Below are positions 25,693-36,886 of a stretch of 64,000 nt of DNA, piece by piece. The notes under the pieces are model-generated. The model searched no databases and was not told the DNA's origin. It worked only from the letters and a program-made list of their open reading frames with translations. This DNA comes from Monocercomonoides exilis (taxonomy: Eukaryota; Preaxostyla; Oxymonadida; Polymastigidae). The DNA is taken from positions 1,490,001 to 1,554,000 of the forward strand of contig LSRY02000008.1 in assembly GCA_001643675.2 (NCBI GenBank). The letters run 5' to 3'. Position numbers and translations under genes: made by a program. Numbering within the stretch: position 1 is the first letter of the stretch; every line of letters begins with the position of its first letter.

Positions 25693-26803
25693 ATATAATT
25701 TTATTTTCAACATCAATGTTTGGAAAAGAAAAGAAACATTCAGTTAACAAAACAAAAACAAAAATAAAAACAAAAACAAAAATAAAAATAAAAATGATAA
25801 AAACACGAGAAAATTTGAACGTGTTTTGAGAAAATATTTGTAATGCGGCAAACCATCAAAAAAATCATGATAATAATTCAATTTTTTGATAAATTAGATT
25901 TTTTAAATTTTTGAATCATTCTTTTTGATTTATCATAAATGCAAAATACTCCATTCAATCGATTCGATAAGTTTTTGTTTATAATTGTGAATTGTTTCGA
26001 ATGTTTCAAAATATTCCAAGAAACAATTTTTGATATTCTGAGAAAGGGAAAAAGAAGTCGAACAAATAGTATCTGCATTTTTTACAAAACATCGAAAATT
26101 ATCGCTTTCAGAATTCGTCTTATCTCAAAACCACAATATAAACCATTTGAGTATTTTTTTCAACAAAAGTGATACCAAATTCATGAAAATATAAAAATTA
26201 TCACATAATTAAATAAAAATGATGCAACGAAATTGGAATTCTCCAAATTCCATAATCAAAAAAACATTTGTTCAAAAAGTTTGCAATGAAGAAAAAAATT
26301 CACATTCCCACAAACAAAGAATGATTTCATATTTTAGGAGATTCTTATCTAAAAATCACAAATAAATAATTATCTTTAAGTGCGATATTTTGAATCTCTT
26401 AAAGCATTTTTGCATTCATTATGTCAATTTTCAAATTAAAATTTCCTTTTGTTAACATTCGACATCAAGAGATTTCATGAGATACATGTTGAAATTTGAC
26501 TGATTGATTGAAAAAAATATATTTTTTATCAAACGATACAAAATTCCAGCCAAACATAAAATTTTCACTACAAATTTTCTTTGAAAAATTACCACTTTAT
26601 TAAAGAAACTTTTCAGAAGGGAAGTGATAATATTTCATGATTATTCAGGTAAAAAGGGAAAAAATAAAAAATTCAATCAAGATTTTCTGAACAATTTATT
26701 TCAAAAAATTATTGAAAAGACAACGTACTGGTTCAAAATAATGGAAAATGCAATGATAATAAAACATGAAAACAGACATTCGAATAAAAAACTTTGAACA
26801 TTT

Positions 26804-27077
26804 GGGGGGAAAATACGGACTAACAAGCTTTTTTTTTTTGCGCAAAGAACTTTGAAATTGTTTCACTCATAACACAATTAAACTTTTTTCAAATTTCGAA
26901 ACAAATTAAGTTTTCATAATTATTAACATGCATCATTGATATTATTTCATATTATTTTGAAATATTGTTTGAGTTCTAAAAAATGAACCCGTTTTATTCA
27001 TATTTTTTGATCACAAAAAGTTCATCCATTTTGCAAAATTTTCATTGAAAAAGCTTGAAATTACATATTTTCTCCCA
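26804..27077 (-). mobile_element. MITE-like TIR element, copy 1' (right arm)
   Basis: Mirror of 2217-2490. Ends are GGGGGAAAATACGG and CATATTTTCTCCC. The G-run is one base longer than in the left copy. Confidence 0.55.
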
Positions 27078-27797
27078 TTTTTGTAATAAAAAGCAGTTGT
27101 TCTTGCTCTTATTTAATATAAAGCAAAAAATCATCTTTTTGAGGATTAAAAAGAATATTATTCAAAGAATAAGTTAAGTTCGGGTAAGTTTCAAATAATT
27201 CTGAGGAATCAGTTAATTTGACAATAACAATCGAATTATTAAATTCTTTCAGTTGAAAGAAATCTCCTCAAGTTTTTGAATCTCTCTTTAAAACATTTTC
27301 TTTTGCATCAATATAAATTTATTTTTTTTCCTATTCATTGACTTTTAACTTTCAGAAATATACAATGCATTAATTTTTATTAATAAAAAATATATTGAAG
27401 ACGCAAGAAACAGTTGAAATGTTGGCAATAATCCGAAAAGCACAAAAATTTAAATAAAACATATGTAAAACAAAACAAAACAAAACAAAACAAAATAGTT
27501 TGATCAAAATGAAAAATTTTCGAAAACAAATTTTAAAACTAAACAATCAAAACTTTTTTTAAAAAAAAATAACAGAAAAATAAATCATGATATATTTGAA
27601 TGTGAAGTTAGAAGAGAACAAACAACACAAACACAAAATATGTTTTATTTTTTTTTTTTTTTTAAAAAAAAAATAAACAAATCAACATAAAATTAAAACT
27701 TCTCTTAGTTCCCATCAGTTGGTAACTTCCTAATGATTCATAAAATTAAATGATATTTTTTTTTTTTTAAATAAAAAAGGTTAAAAAAAATTATCTT

Positions 27798-28046
27798 TTA
27801 TAACATTTTCAATTGGTTGTTAACGGAATAAGTTGCTATACAATTTGCAACAAAAATTATTAAAATGGCAACTGAAACGAAACAATGAAATAAAAAACAG
27901 AACATCACAGAAATAGCGAACTTGGAAGCTAACGAAAAAAACAAGAACAATGCTGTTAAAAAGACTGGCAAAATTAACAATCCCTTTTTTGTTATTCGTA
28001 TCAAAGACAGATCGGATTGAGAAAGCTTAAATTGCAAGTTGTCCAA
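27798..28046 (-). CDS. Doubtful 82-codon hydrophobic frame, right copy
   Basis: Mirror of 1247-1498, still open despite several substitutions. No ATG start and no family. The same reservations apply. Confidence 0.2.
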   Translation of the reverse strand: MDNLQFKLSQSDLSLIRITKKGLLILPVFLTALFLFFSLASKFAISVMFCFLFHCFVSVAILIIFVANCIATYSVNNQLKML

Positions 28047-28817
28047 CGATTCATCAGTTCAACAGAACAATAAACAGAGAACAATCATGAGAACTTCTAA
28101 AAAGATTCGAAAAGGAAGAAGGCATAAAAGAAAGAAAGAAAGAAGGAAGGAAAGAATAAGAATTATTTTTTTTTTTGATTTTCATGCTAAAAATGAATTC
28201 ATTCCCAGATTCTAAGAGATAGCAAATGACTTGACAACTATTATTCTTATTGTGAAATTCTATTTTGAAAAACTGACAGAAATAACATCATTTTCTGTGA
28301 AGAATCAATAAAACTGGAATATTTGCAGCTCATTCAGCGAAAGGAACAACAACAACAGCGTTTCATAGAAATATTCCATTATTTGGGAACAATTGAAACA
28401 GAGATAGAGATAGATAGATAGAAATACGGTGAATATGTAATAATAATAATGATAATAATAATTATTATGAAATCATGAAGAAGAAGATTTAATAGAAGAA
28501 GAATTAGAAATCAGAATAAGAATAATAATAATTTTGAGATGTGCAGAACATTCAACATAAAGTTAGGAGTATACTATTTGTTCTGCTGCATGAACAAAAC
28601 ATTCACACAACAATCAATAACAAGGAAGGAAAGAGGAAGAGGAAGAGGAAGAGATGGAGAAAGATAAAGAGAAAGGAGAGAGAGAGAAAGAGGAGAAAGA
28701 GAGAGAGAGAGAGAAAGAAAGAAAGAAAAAGAGAAAAGGATAGAATTTTATTAAAAACATGGAGCAATTATTGAAGATCAACCAAAATGGCTCAAAAAAA
28801 TTGAATCAAACTTTTTG

Positions 28818-30740
28818 ACTCTTCTGCTGCTGCTTCCGAAAAGATTTTTGTAAATGAATTCCACAAAAATTTCTTCCCCATTCTCTTCAGTTCTTTCCGC
28901 CTCGCTCATTCTGCCAAACGCTCTTCAGTTGCTGCTTTCTCCCAGTTTTTTCCAGGAATGTTCATGAAAAAAGTACTGTTTCCACATCCCGTATTTCATG
29001 CTCCCCCAGCGCTTCTGACAGCACCTGATCGCATCACACATCAATCAAATCAAAAAAATAAAAATAAAAATAAAAATAAAAAATGAAACATGAAGAAAAT
29101 GAACAAACAAGAATAAAATACCTCCACAAATCTTCATTTCTCTTCACTCCCCTCATCCCCTGTTTGCCTCTCTCCAAATACCTCTCGCCCCAACATCATC
29201 CACTCCAAACACCACACCACACCACGCCTTCGCCTTTCAAACTCAATTCCAAATAAAGTAAAATTAAATGTTGTTCTCACCCGCTCTTCCATTGCCCATT
29301 CAACATCACTCTCACCATTCTTCTCTTCCCTTCTTCCTCCATCCAGCCCTCAATCCAAAAAAAAAAATGAAATATCTCTTCTTCTTCTCATTCTTCAAGA
29401 TAGTCTTAAAAAAAAAACAGTCTGCGTTCCATCGCCATCCCTCAGCCGACATGTGATGGCTTTCCATGCATCTTTCCGCAATTCACCCAATATCTTCAAT
29501 AAAAAAAAACAAAATTAAAAATATCAAATATATAAATTCTCATGAAACAAATCGTCAAACCTGTCTCCTCCTACTCCCCGAAAGGCTCACAAAGCAATCG
29601 CACATTCCCTTTCCTGTGCTGCCTCGACTGCCCAGATGAGCATGATTGCATCCCCAAACATCGCCAGCCATCAGCTCCCCAAAATACAACATCCAACTCG
29701 CTTTTGTCACCCCCTTTAAAATAAAAAAAATATGTGGATATAAATTCCACTTGCAATATGTTCCTCCACCAAGCAGGCACTCCACCCCGCACTCTCCATT
29801 CCCCTCCCCTTTCCTGCTCCTTCTCACAATCATTGTTTCCCACGCTCGCCTTTCTTTTCTAAAAAACGAACTGCTGAAAAATAATCCCATCAAACACAGC
29901 TGCTGCAAGCACCATTTTCTCCTGTGCGCATCCGCTTCTCTGATCAGCCCCAAACTGAACCCTGCTCCCCACAAACAATCTCGCCTATCAATCAAACACT
30001 GCCAAACACACGAAATTCAGAAAATGAACAAATACATCCCCAAAACAAGTTTAATTTTTGTTTCCACACACCCCTCTCAACTACGTCCCTTTTCACTCAG
30101 CCATTGCCGAGAAAAGAAAATATCAAAATGATTTGTTGGTTTGAGTCTTTTTTGTAATGGATTCAATGATCATCAGATTTGAAAAAACTGGAATATTCCA
30201 TTCACAGAATGAGAAATCCGTGAGTGAACATTATCTGTAGAACTAGGAATATTATTTCCTGTGGAGGCAACAAGAAACGAGGCAATGCAATATTTTTGGA
30301 ATTCTGCCTGATGATTTTTGGTAATTGGATGGCCAAGGGGAATGCAACAATTTCATCAAAACACAAAAATGATATTGTGTGCAATTCATATTGTTCTATA
30401 TATTGTGAAGATATTTCCATCTGTATCCTCTCCAAAGTGCAGGAATCCAAATAATTGTTGAAATGGCCAATCTCCGCTTTGTGGAGCAATGCGATGAGAA
30501 TGGAGCAGATTATTGTATAGCAATTTGGAAATAAATGAAGTTTCGGAAGATACATGATTTTTATAAATTTTTATTTGGAACAAGAGGTGAAAACAAATTC
30601 AACTTTCATATTATAAAATGAAGACAAAAAGTGGATGGAATTCTGTGAAGGACAAAATCTGCACAACATTATGTAGAATTTAAGAGCGTAAGGCAGATAG
30701 AGAAGTTTGGGGTATTTTTTGGCAAGGAAAGCTGTGGTGA
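28818..30740 (-). repeat. Orphan 5' module, third copy
   Basis: Homologous in the same orientation to about 46160-48060, and inverted to about 59270-61170. In those places it lies directly 5' of genes G and I. Here, read on the minus strand, the gene that should follow is missing: palindrome 1 ends at about 28796 instead. Contains exon-like pieces with conserved GT-AG boundaries. A 146-codon minus frame (29555-29995) and a 117-codon minus frame (30202-30555) are not preserved as frames in the other copies. Confidence 0.75.
29025..29121 (-). other. Predicted intron in the orphan 5' module
   Basis: Donor GAG|GTATTTTATTC and acceptor GCGATCAG|GTG, 97 bp, AT-rich. The same boundaries bracket different interiors in the modules of G and I. 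Confidence 0.45.
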
Positions 30741-31077
30741 ACGAGCAAAGCCAATTTCTGGATGTTCAAGAAAACAGAAAGAGGGCAAAGAAGCGTTGTT
30801 GAAGACAAGAAGGTTTCCTTGTTGGACAGCCAGCAATTAGCAATTATGAGGGGCTAGAATAATTTTTTAGTGCGAAAAAAAGAAAGCAGCGGGATTGGGG
30901 ATTGGAGAGCGGGAAGCGAGACGAAACGAAAGGATGTTTGGAGACAGGGCAGGAAAGCGAAGTTCGCAAAGGGACTGCAGCTTGAAAGAGACGCTGAGGG
31001 ATTGCAGCTGTGAATGCGTGTGCGTGTTGGAGGAGGTGTTTGGAGGGGTTGGGGGAGGGAGATGGCCGTTCTGTCTT

Positions 31078-31125
31078 GTTCCAGTTCCAGTTCCAGTTCC
31101 AGTTCCAGTTCCAGTTCCAGTTCCT
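31078..31125 (+). repeat. TTCCAG hexanucleotide repeat
   Basis: About eight tandem copies of TTCCAG. Encodes SSS or PVPV runs by frame. Not evidence for a gene. Confidence 0.9.
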
Positions 31126-31599
31126 GTTCTGACCCATTCTTCTTCAGGTGCTGCTGCTTGAGCAGGTGTCATGGAAGGATGGCCATCGAGGTCTTTGGTG
31201 TGCCATTTGCAGAAGGGCAAGGCAGGCGAAGGAGCGGGCTATTTAGTTGCAGCTTGAGGCAGCAGGATGGCAGAAAAGAAGGCGGGGTGTGTGTGTTTGA
31301 GCTTTTGATGAGTTGAGGAGCAGATATTTCTGAGGAGATGAAAATTATCAGATGAATACATTGAGATGAAAAATTTGAGATTTGGATGATTCTTTCGAAA
31401 TGAGTGAGGCAGCAGAGGGGGCGATTTTGCTGGGGATTTTGGGAGCAGGAGCAGTTTGTGGAGGCGAGGAGAAGAGGGAGATGGGATGAACTGATGGATG
31501 GATTTCATGAGAGATTTCTTTGGTGTTGGTGGGCAGTCACATTGCTGGGCAGGGGAGTTTGGAAAAGGAGGGGCAGAAAGAAGGGATAAAGCGGAGAGG

Positions 31600-31650
31600 A
31601 GAAAAAGAGGAAGAAAAAGAGGAAGAAAAAGAGGAAGAAAAAGAGGAAGG
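31600..31650 (+). repeat. 12-bp AGAGGAAGAAAA repeat
   Basis: About four tandem copies in a purine-rich stretch. Confidence 0.8.
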
Positions 31651-32163
31651 GGAGGAAGGAGATTGAAGAAGGTGCATCAGTTGAATTGATTGGAGTTATT
31701 ATGAATGTTGATTGTGGGCGAGAAATGTCAGAAATGGGTATGTGGGAGGAGGCGTATTAGCGAGTTTGCCGAACAGGATTGCAGAGTGTCTTTTCTTCTG
31801 TTGAAGGAGCAGGGGTTTATTCGGGGAGTGGAGGGACAGCAGCACGAGGATGAGGAATTTGGAAAGGGAGCGGGGGAAGTTCTGAGGAAATGGGGAGGAA
31901 GAAGCAAAACCTGAGGGTGTATGTTTGCTCGTTTTTTATTTTTTATTTTTCATTTTTTATTTTCTGTTTTTTGTTTTCTATTTTTCATTTTTTATATTCT
32001 AATTTCCGTTTTTTTATTATCCATTATGTGTTTTATGTTATAAATATGATAATATTTTTCACAGAGAGACAATAAGTGGGATTGGGTGAATGCTGCTGGA
32101 TGGGATAGAAGAGATTGGAAGAGAAGAGGAAAGTTTAGGAAACGAAGGGGAGGAGCATTTGCG

Positions 32164-32230
32164 TGAAGAAAGGAGAAAGGAGAAAGGAGAAAGGAGAAAG
32201 GAGAAAGAGGAAAAGAGGAAAAGAGGAAAG
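32164..32230 (+). repeat. GAAAGGA-type purine repeat
   Basis: Seven-base units (GAAAGGA) followed by GAGGAAAA units. Confidence 0.75.
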
Positions 32231-32787
32231 ATGGATGTGAATGAGAGATGCAAGAGAAGTGTGCAGAAAGGAAGAATTTCAGATGGGCGATGAATGGGAA
32301 AGGTTTTCATTTTGATTGCTTGTTGAAAAGCGGGCAAAGCAGAAGAGAAGGGTGAAATGGAGAGGCTCAGAAGAGCGGGTATTTTTATTTGGCTGTGCAG
32401 AATATGAACCGAATATTTATTTATTGATTTTGAAATCATCTTCAAAAGCGTCTTCCTTATTTTCTTCATCCTTTTCGTCTTCTTCGTCTTCGTTCTCGAC
32501 TTCTGCACAATTTTGAATGCTTTTCCCCCCTCATCTTCATTTCTGTGCACTTTTTGATTGTTGCAGTGTCGCAGGAACTGTGGAGAGCATTTCTGAGTTC
32601 AGAAAATGGGCGGGATGAGAAATCATTATGTTTTCAGCCTCTGTCGCTGCAGTCTCCTTTTCTGCTTGAATGCTATTTTTTTTATTAGAGAATGGAGCAT
32701 TTTGCTCGATGCATCTGTTGGTGTGTGCTCGCAGTGGATGCAGCTCATCAAGAGAAAGTTTGGATTTGGCTTGGTGGAGGCGAGGCA

Positions 32788-32820
32788 GACGAGGAAGACG
32801 AGGAAGACGAGGAAGACGAG
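32788..32820 (+). repeat. 9-bp GACGAGGAA repeat
   Basis: Three to four tandem copies. Confidence 0.8.
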
Positions 32821-33283
32821 TCATAGAAAGGCGTTGAAAAGTATTAATGGAGACAGTTTTGAAGAGAGATTGGAGAGAGCGAAGCAGAAACATGAACAAG
32901 AGAAGCTATTTGGTGAAACCGCGGAAATAATCTGGATTTTTTTTTTCCCACTTGATATGGAGGTATTTTGGAGTCTTGTAAAAAAGGATTTGAGAGGGAA
33001 AGAGAAGAGGGAGAAGGAGGAGATGAAGCAGAAGAGGAAGGGATGGACTGAATGAGCTGGCAGGAGAAGAGAGGGTTGGGAGATTGAAACGGGGGAAATG
33101 AGGGAATAACAGAAGAGGTCGAAGAAGAATCTCTCTTTGGTGAGTTGAGGGAGACGCTACAAATTTGAGGCATATTTTGAATGTGTGTGATACCTTTCTT
33201 TCTTTCTTTCTTTCTTTCTTCGTTTTTTTAATTTTTTGAAACCTCAATTTTATTTATTTATTTTTTTATTCAAATAACAATTA

Positions 33284-33702
33284 ATTTATATTTATATTTA
33301 TATTTATATTTATATTTATATTTATATTTATATTTATATTTATATTTATATTTATATTTATATTTATATTTATATTTATATTTATATTTATATTTATATT
33401 TATATTTATATTTATATTTATATTTATATTTATATTTATATTTATATTTATATTTATATTTATATTTATATTTATATTTATATTTATATTTATATTTATA
33501 TTTATATTTATATTTATATTTATATTTATATTTATATTTATATTTATATTTATATTTATATTTATATTTATATTTATATTTATATTTATATTTATATTTA
33601 TATTTATATTTATATTTATATTTATATTTATATTTATATTTATATTTATATTTATATTTATATTTATATTTATATTTATATTTATATTTATATTTATATT
33701 TT
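33284..33702 (+). repeat. Long TATATT hexanucleotide array
   Basis: About 70 perfect tandem copies over roughly 418 bp, ending at TTTTTCGGG. The KYKYKY frame across it on the minus strand is only a by-product of the repeat. Confidence 0.97.
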
Positions 33703-33996
33703 TCGGGTATTATGATTATCGCTGGGATACTCAATGCGAATGCAAGTGCACGCATAGCAGAAAGATTGCAGAAGGAGACGAATGAAGGGTATATAGATGA
33801 ATGAACAAGAGGAAATAAACGAAATTGATAGAAGAGGATGAATTTGAAGATCTATGCAGCGATTTGAAAAGAAGGCGATGTGATAAAAGAATAAGCAGAA
33901 AATTGAAGAAATGGTTGAAGAAGATATTTGACAAGGATTTGAGGAGAAAAAAAAGAAGAAGGGATTGGTGAATCAGAAGATTTCAAAAAGAAAATG

Positions 33997-34139
33997 GTAC
34001 AGAGTTTTTCATATTTCATATTATATTTTTTATGTTTTATATACGTATATATTTTATTTATTTATTTATTTATTTATTTATTTTGTATTTTTGTATTTTT
34101 GTTTTTGTATTATTAAATATTTTTTAAAAATAATAATAG
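33997..34139 (+). other. Predicted upstream intron of gene D
   Basis: 143 bp AT-rich stretch with donor AATG|GTACAGAG and acceptor AATAATAG|GGGC. It includes ATTT repeats at about 34055-34083. Boundaries match those of A and E. Confidence 0.45.
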
Positions 34140-34350
34140 GGGCTTTTGCGCGAACACTCAAAATCGATGAAAGAAAAAGGATTTTTGAAAGCAAGCAGAA
34201 GATTGCAACAGAAGAAAAAGGGATATGGGGAAAGCAGACGATGAAGAAGGGGCAAAATGCAGGAAAAGGGATATGGCCACATTAGGATATTTTGCAACGC
34301 TTTGCCATGAATCATTGAGAAGAGAAGGAGGCAAAGAAGGAAGTGTTTCA

Positions 34351-34433
34351 GTGTTTTTTCTGTATTTTTCTCTTTACCCTCCAAGCCCCTCATTTTTCTC
34401 TTCCAACTGATTTTTTTTTCAATATCTCAACAG
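34351..34433 (+). other. Predicted intron before the beta-helix exon of D
   Basis: 83 bp, the shortest and the only copy with a GTGTTT donor instead of GTGAGT. Acceptor TATCTCAACAG. Confidence 0.4.
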
Positions 34434-35872
34434 CAAATGATGTATGCTCATCCCCAGCAACTATGTCAACCCAAACCACATGTTTTATTAACAGTTGCTC
34501 ATTTTGGTCTGTTTGTGATGCATATGATGGCGGGATTGTTCCTTCCCTCAACAATCCCTTGGCTTCATTGTCTGCCTCAAACACCTCGTTTGTGGGATGT
34601 TATCGGACAAGGAATGTTGAATATAATGGAACTTCAGATGGAAAGTTGACTCCCGGAAGACAAAACACAACGGAAAATGGAGCAAATTCATTCACTTGGT
34701 GCGAGTGGAACGGATCGAAGGCTACTGGAAATGTTCAAGACGGTTCTGACAGCGGTTCGAATGGCGGTGCGATTTATATGCATAATCTTAAGTCTGGAGA
34801 AATGTTCGTTTCGCATTGTGCATTCAATGACTGTTACGCAAGTTGGGATGGAGGAGCCATCATGGCACATACAATCAAATCGGTAGACATCAGAAACAAC
34901 TTTTATAATTCCTGTATTGCTCAAAATCAATTTGGCGGAGGAATGTGTGTTTATGCGATTTCATCATGTGTTCGGATCAGCGGATGTGAATTCCAGAATT
35001 GCAAAGCATATACCCATGGAGGAGGACTTTTTCTTGATAATTTTAATGCCACAGGAGCAGGATGCGTTGGAATAGAAAAAGGGGAAGGGGAGAGTGCATG
35101 TGTGTTTGACTGCATTTTTACTTCATGTTCACTTACAAGCAATTATGGTGGAGGTATGTTTTGTAGAAGTGCACCTGAACAATTCAAAATGAGGAGCATT
35201 CAGTTCATTTCATGTTCAGCAACTGCATATGGAGGAGGATTGTATTTTGAACCAAAGAACACAGCAGCTCCAACTGATGGGATTTATTGTTATTTCCTTT
35301 TCTTTCATGAATGCAAGTGCAGAACGGCTTCAATTCCATATGGGCATGATATGATATTTGCAGATTATTACAATCTGTATTTGAATTCTGGAAATCCGTT
35401 CTATGAATGTTACACAACAAACACAGACGAGAAGAGAGCGTGTTATGCGTATAATTACTCGAATGCAGGTGCCTGGAAATTTGATCAAACAATGAAAAAG
35501 ATGTGGCTGAAAAGAGGGATTCTCAATCGATTTGTGGCAGTGAGTGGAGGAAACGCAGAAGAGTTGTGTGGATTGGATGAGTCAAGTGCATGCAGAACCA
35601 TTGGTGTTGCAGTTGAAAAGAGCGTGATTCAAGTGAGCCTGTCAGTCACGCTGATGGAAGGGGATCACAAAAGTGAGGCAACAACGATTGCGATTGAGAC
35701 AAAAAAAATTTCAATCATTGGGAAGGGAAGGGAAGCATGTTCAATTGGAACAGAAGTGAATTTGTATTATTCATCTTTCTCATCTTCATCTACTCATTCT
35801 TTCTTCTTCCTGCAATTTTTCCTCAGAAAAAAAGTGATTCAACTGCTTCAATTCATTTCATGTCAACTTTAA
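34434..35872 (+). CDS. Beta-helix surface-type protein D
   Basis: About 479 codons from the acceptor, first of the tandem D-E-F array. It shares the family coils (NGGAIYMH, DGGAIMA, FGGGMCVY, HGGGLFL, YGGGMFC, YGGGLYF). The FMNSC motif that offers a start Met in most copies is FINSC here, so a start there is excluded. C-terminal cassette type 3 (KRGILNRFVAVSGG, CGLDESSACRTI). After CSIGTE the frame leaves the canonical ending and runs into a Ser/Phe-rich tail ending in QLLQFISCQL and TAA. This alternative tail is shared with gene E but not with A, F or G. Confidence 0.8.
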
Positions 35873-36260
35873 ATTTGTAAGATCCTTATTTTCAATTTCC
35901 CTTCTCTTATAAGTGTTTGCTGAAGATTTTTGAGACAACGAATAAGGAGGAGCAGAAAGATAGAGGCGGAGCATTTGGAGCTGCTAACTGTGAAGGTGCT
36001 GTCAAATGCTCGTTTATAATCACTAACTTTTTTGTAAATAATTTTTAAAATAACTTCTTCTTGGCCTTCATCATCATCATCATCAACATCATCATCATCC
36101 ACTTCTCCTGATTCATCAGTTTTGTCATCTCCTTCTATTTGTCGTTCAATATCTTCTTCAATAATTACTTCTTTGCCTTCTTTGTCATTCTGGTCTATTT
36201 ATTAGATTCTTGTTATTGAAGTTTTTTGATTCAGGGAATCTGAGGACTGGGCTTTGGCTA

Positions 36261-36293
<33 letters not shown>

Positions 36294-36800
36294 GGAGTAA
36301 AATGGGGAAAATGCTATTGGCATTTGGATCGTCGGCAGAGATGGGGCAGGCGGGTGTGTTAGCAAAAAGGAGCGATATTTAGAGGAGGAGAAGGAGGAGG
36401 GGGAAAAGAAGAAGAAGAAGAAGCAGAAAATGAAGTGGAAAAAGCCGATAAAAAAACGGTACTGGTTTTTCATAATTTGTATTGTATTTTTATTTATTTA
36501 TTTGTTTGTTTATTTATTTTTATATTTTGTATTTTATTTTATTTTATATTTTTAAATTTATAATTTATTTTTTAAATGATAGCAGGGACTTTTGCATGTA
36601 TATTCAAAATGAATGGATGCGAATGGAATAAGGTTAGGAGCGAAAGATGGAAACAAAAGGAAAAACAGAGATGTGGGAAAAAGATTCATTTCAGAAGAGG
36701 CAGAAGAGATAGAAAAATGGGCACAGCCATATTGGGTTATTTTGCGATATTTTTCTAAGAGGGGAAAGGAAGAGAAGGAGTTATTGAATGGAATATTTCT
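35873..36800 (+). other. Spacer between tandem genes D and E
   Basis: It continues the alternative 3' tail sequence shared with E and has an ATC/TTC-rich tract at about 36060-36180 (Asp/Glu-rich on the minus strand). It also has the GGCTTTGGCTAT block near 36250, an AT-rich predicted intron (36459-36585) and the exon-like block 36586-36800 with ISEEAEEIEKW. Confidence 0.5.
36459..36585 (+). other. Predicted upstream intron of gene E
   Basis: 127 bp, donor ACG|GTACTGG, acceptor AATGATAGCAG|GGAC. The ends match A and D. Confidence 0.45.
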
Positions 36801-36886
36801 GTGAGTGAGTCAAGCCCCATTCCTCTCAACTCCCTCGATGCCATTTGCTTCTCTCTCCAAATTATCATTTTTCAACTTTTCAACAG
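36801..36886 (+). other. Predicted intron before the beta-helix exon of E
   Basis: 86 bp, donor GTGAGTGAGTC, acceptor TTTTCAACAG. Confidence 0.5.

Larger units (their letters stand above)
14796..28796 (-). repeat. Palindrome 1, right arm (about 14.0 kb)
   Basis: Reverse complement of 468-14480. It carries C (minus, frameshifted), B (minus, intact) and A (plus, intact). It joins the left arm tail to tail, so the two C copies converge on the axis. It ends at about 28796, just before the sequence changes to the orphan 5' module that begins near 28818. Confidence 0.93.
24900..28796. other. AT-rich 3' flank of gene A (right)
   Basis: Mirror of 468-4393 with two TIR elements, an A tract (about 25639-25667), TTTTG-type repeats (about 27469-27496, as CAAAA) and GA-rich tracts (about 28625-28740). 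No convincing gene. Confidence 0.7.
30741..34350. other. Repeat-rich spacer upstream of gene D
   Basis: No gene recognised. It holds several short tandem repeats (listed separately), a TTC/TCT-rich plus-strand tract at about 32430-32540, an AT-rich intron-like stretch at about 31930-32060 and the 5' block of D. A 69-codon plus frame at 31705-31914 (KEQGFIRGVEG) resembles a stretch near 21540-21590 in the spacer of A (EEAGFREGMER). I cannot name it. Confidence 0.5.

Noticed and set aside
468-28796. Giant DNA transposon (Maverick/Polinton type) with long inverted ends
   Set aside because: No integrase, polymerase, ATPase, protease or capsid-like coding region is present, and the inverted repeats meet at a short centre instead of flanking a cargo.
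31014-31316. Ser-rich 100-codon frame
   Set aside because: Mostly the TTCCAG repeat. No homologue in the related spacers.
33270-33755. 161-codon frame of alternating Lys and Tyr
   Set aside because: It is the translation of the TATATT array.
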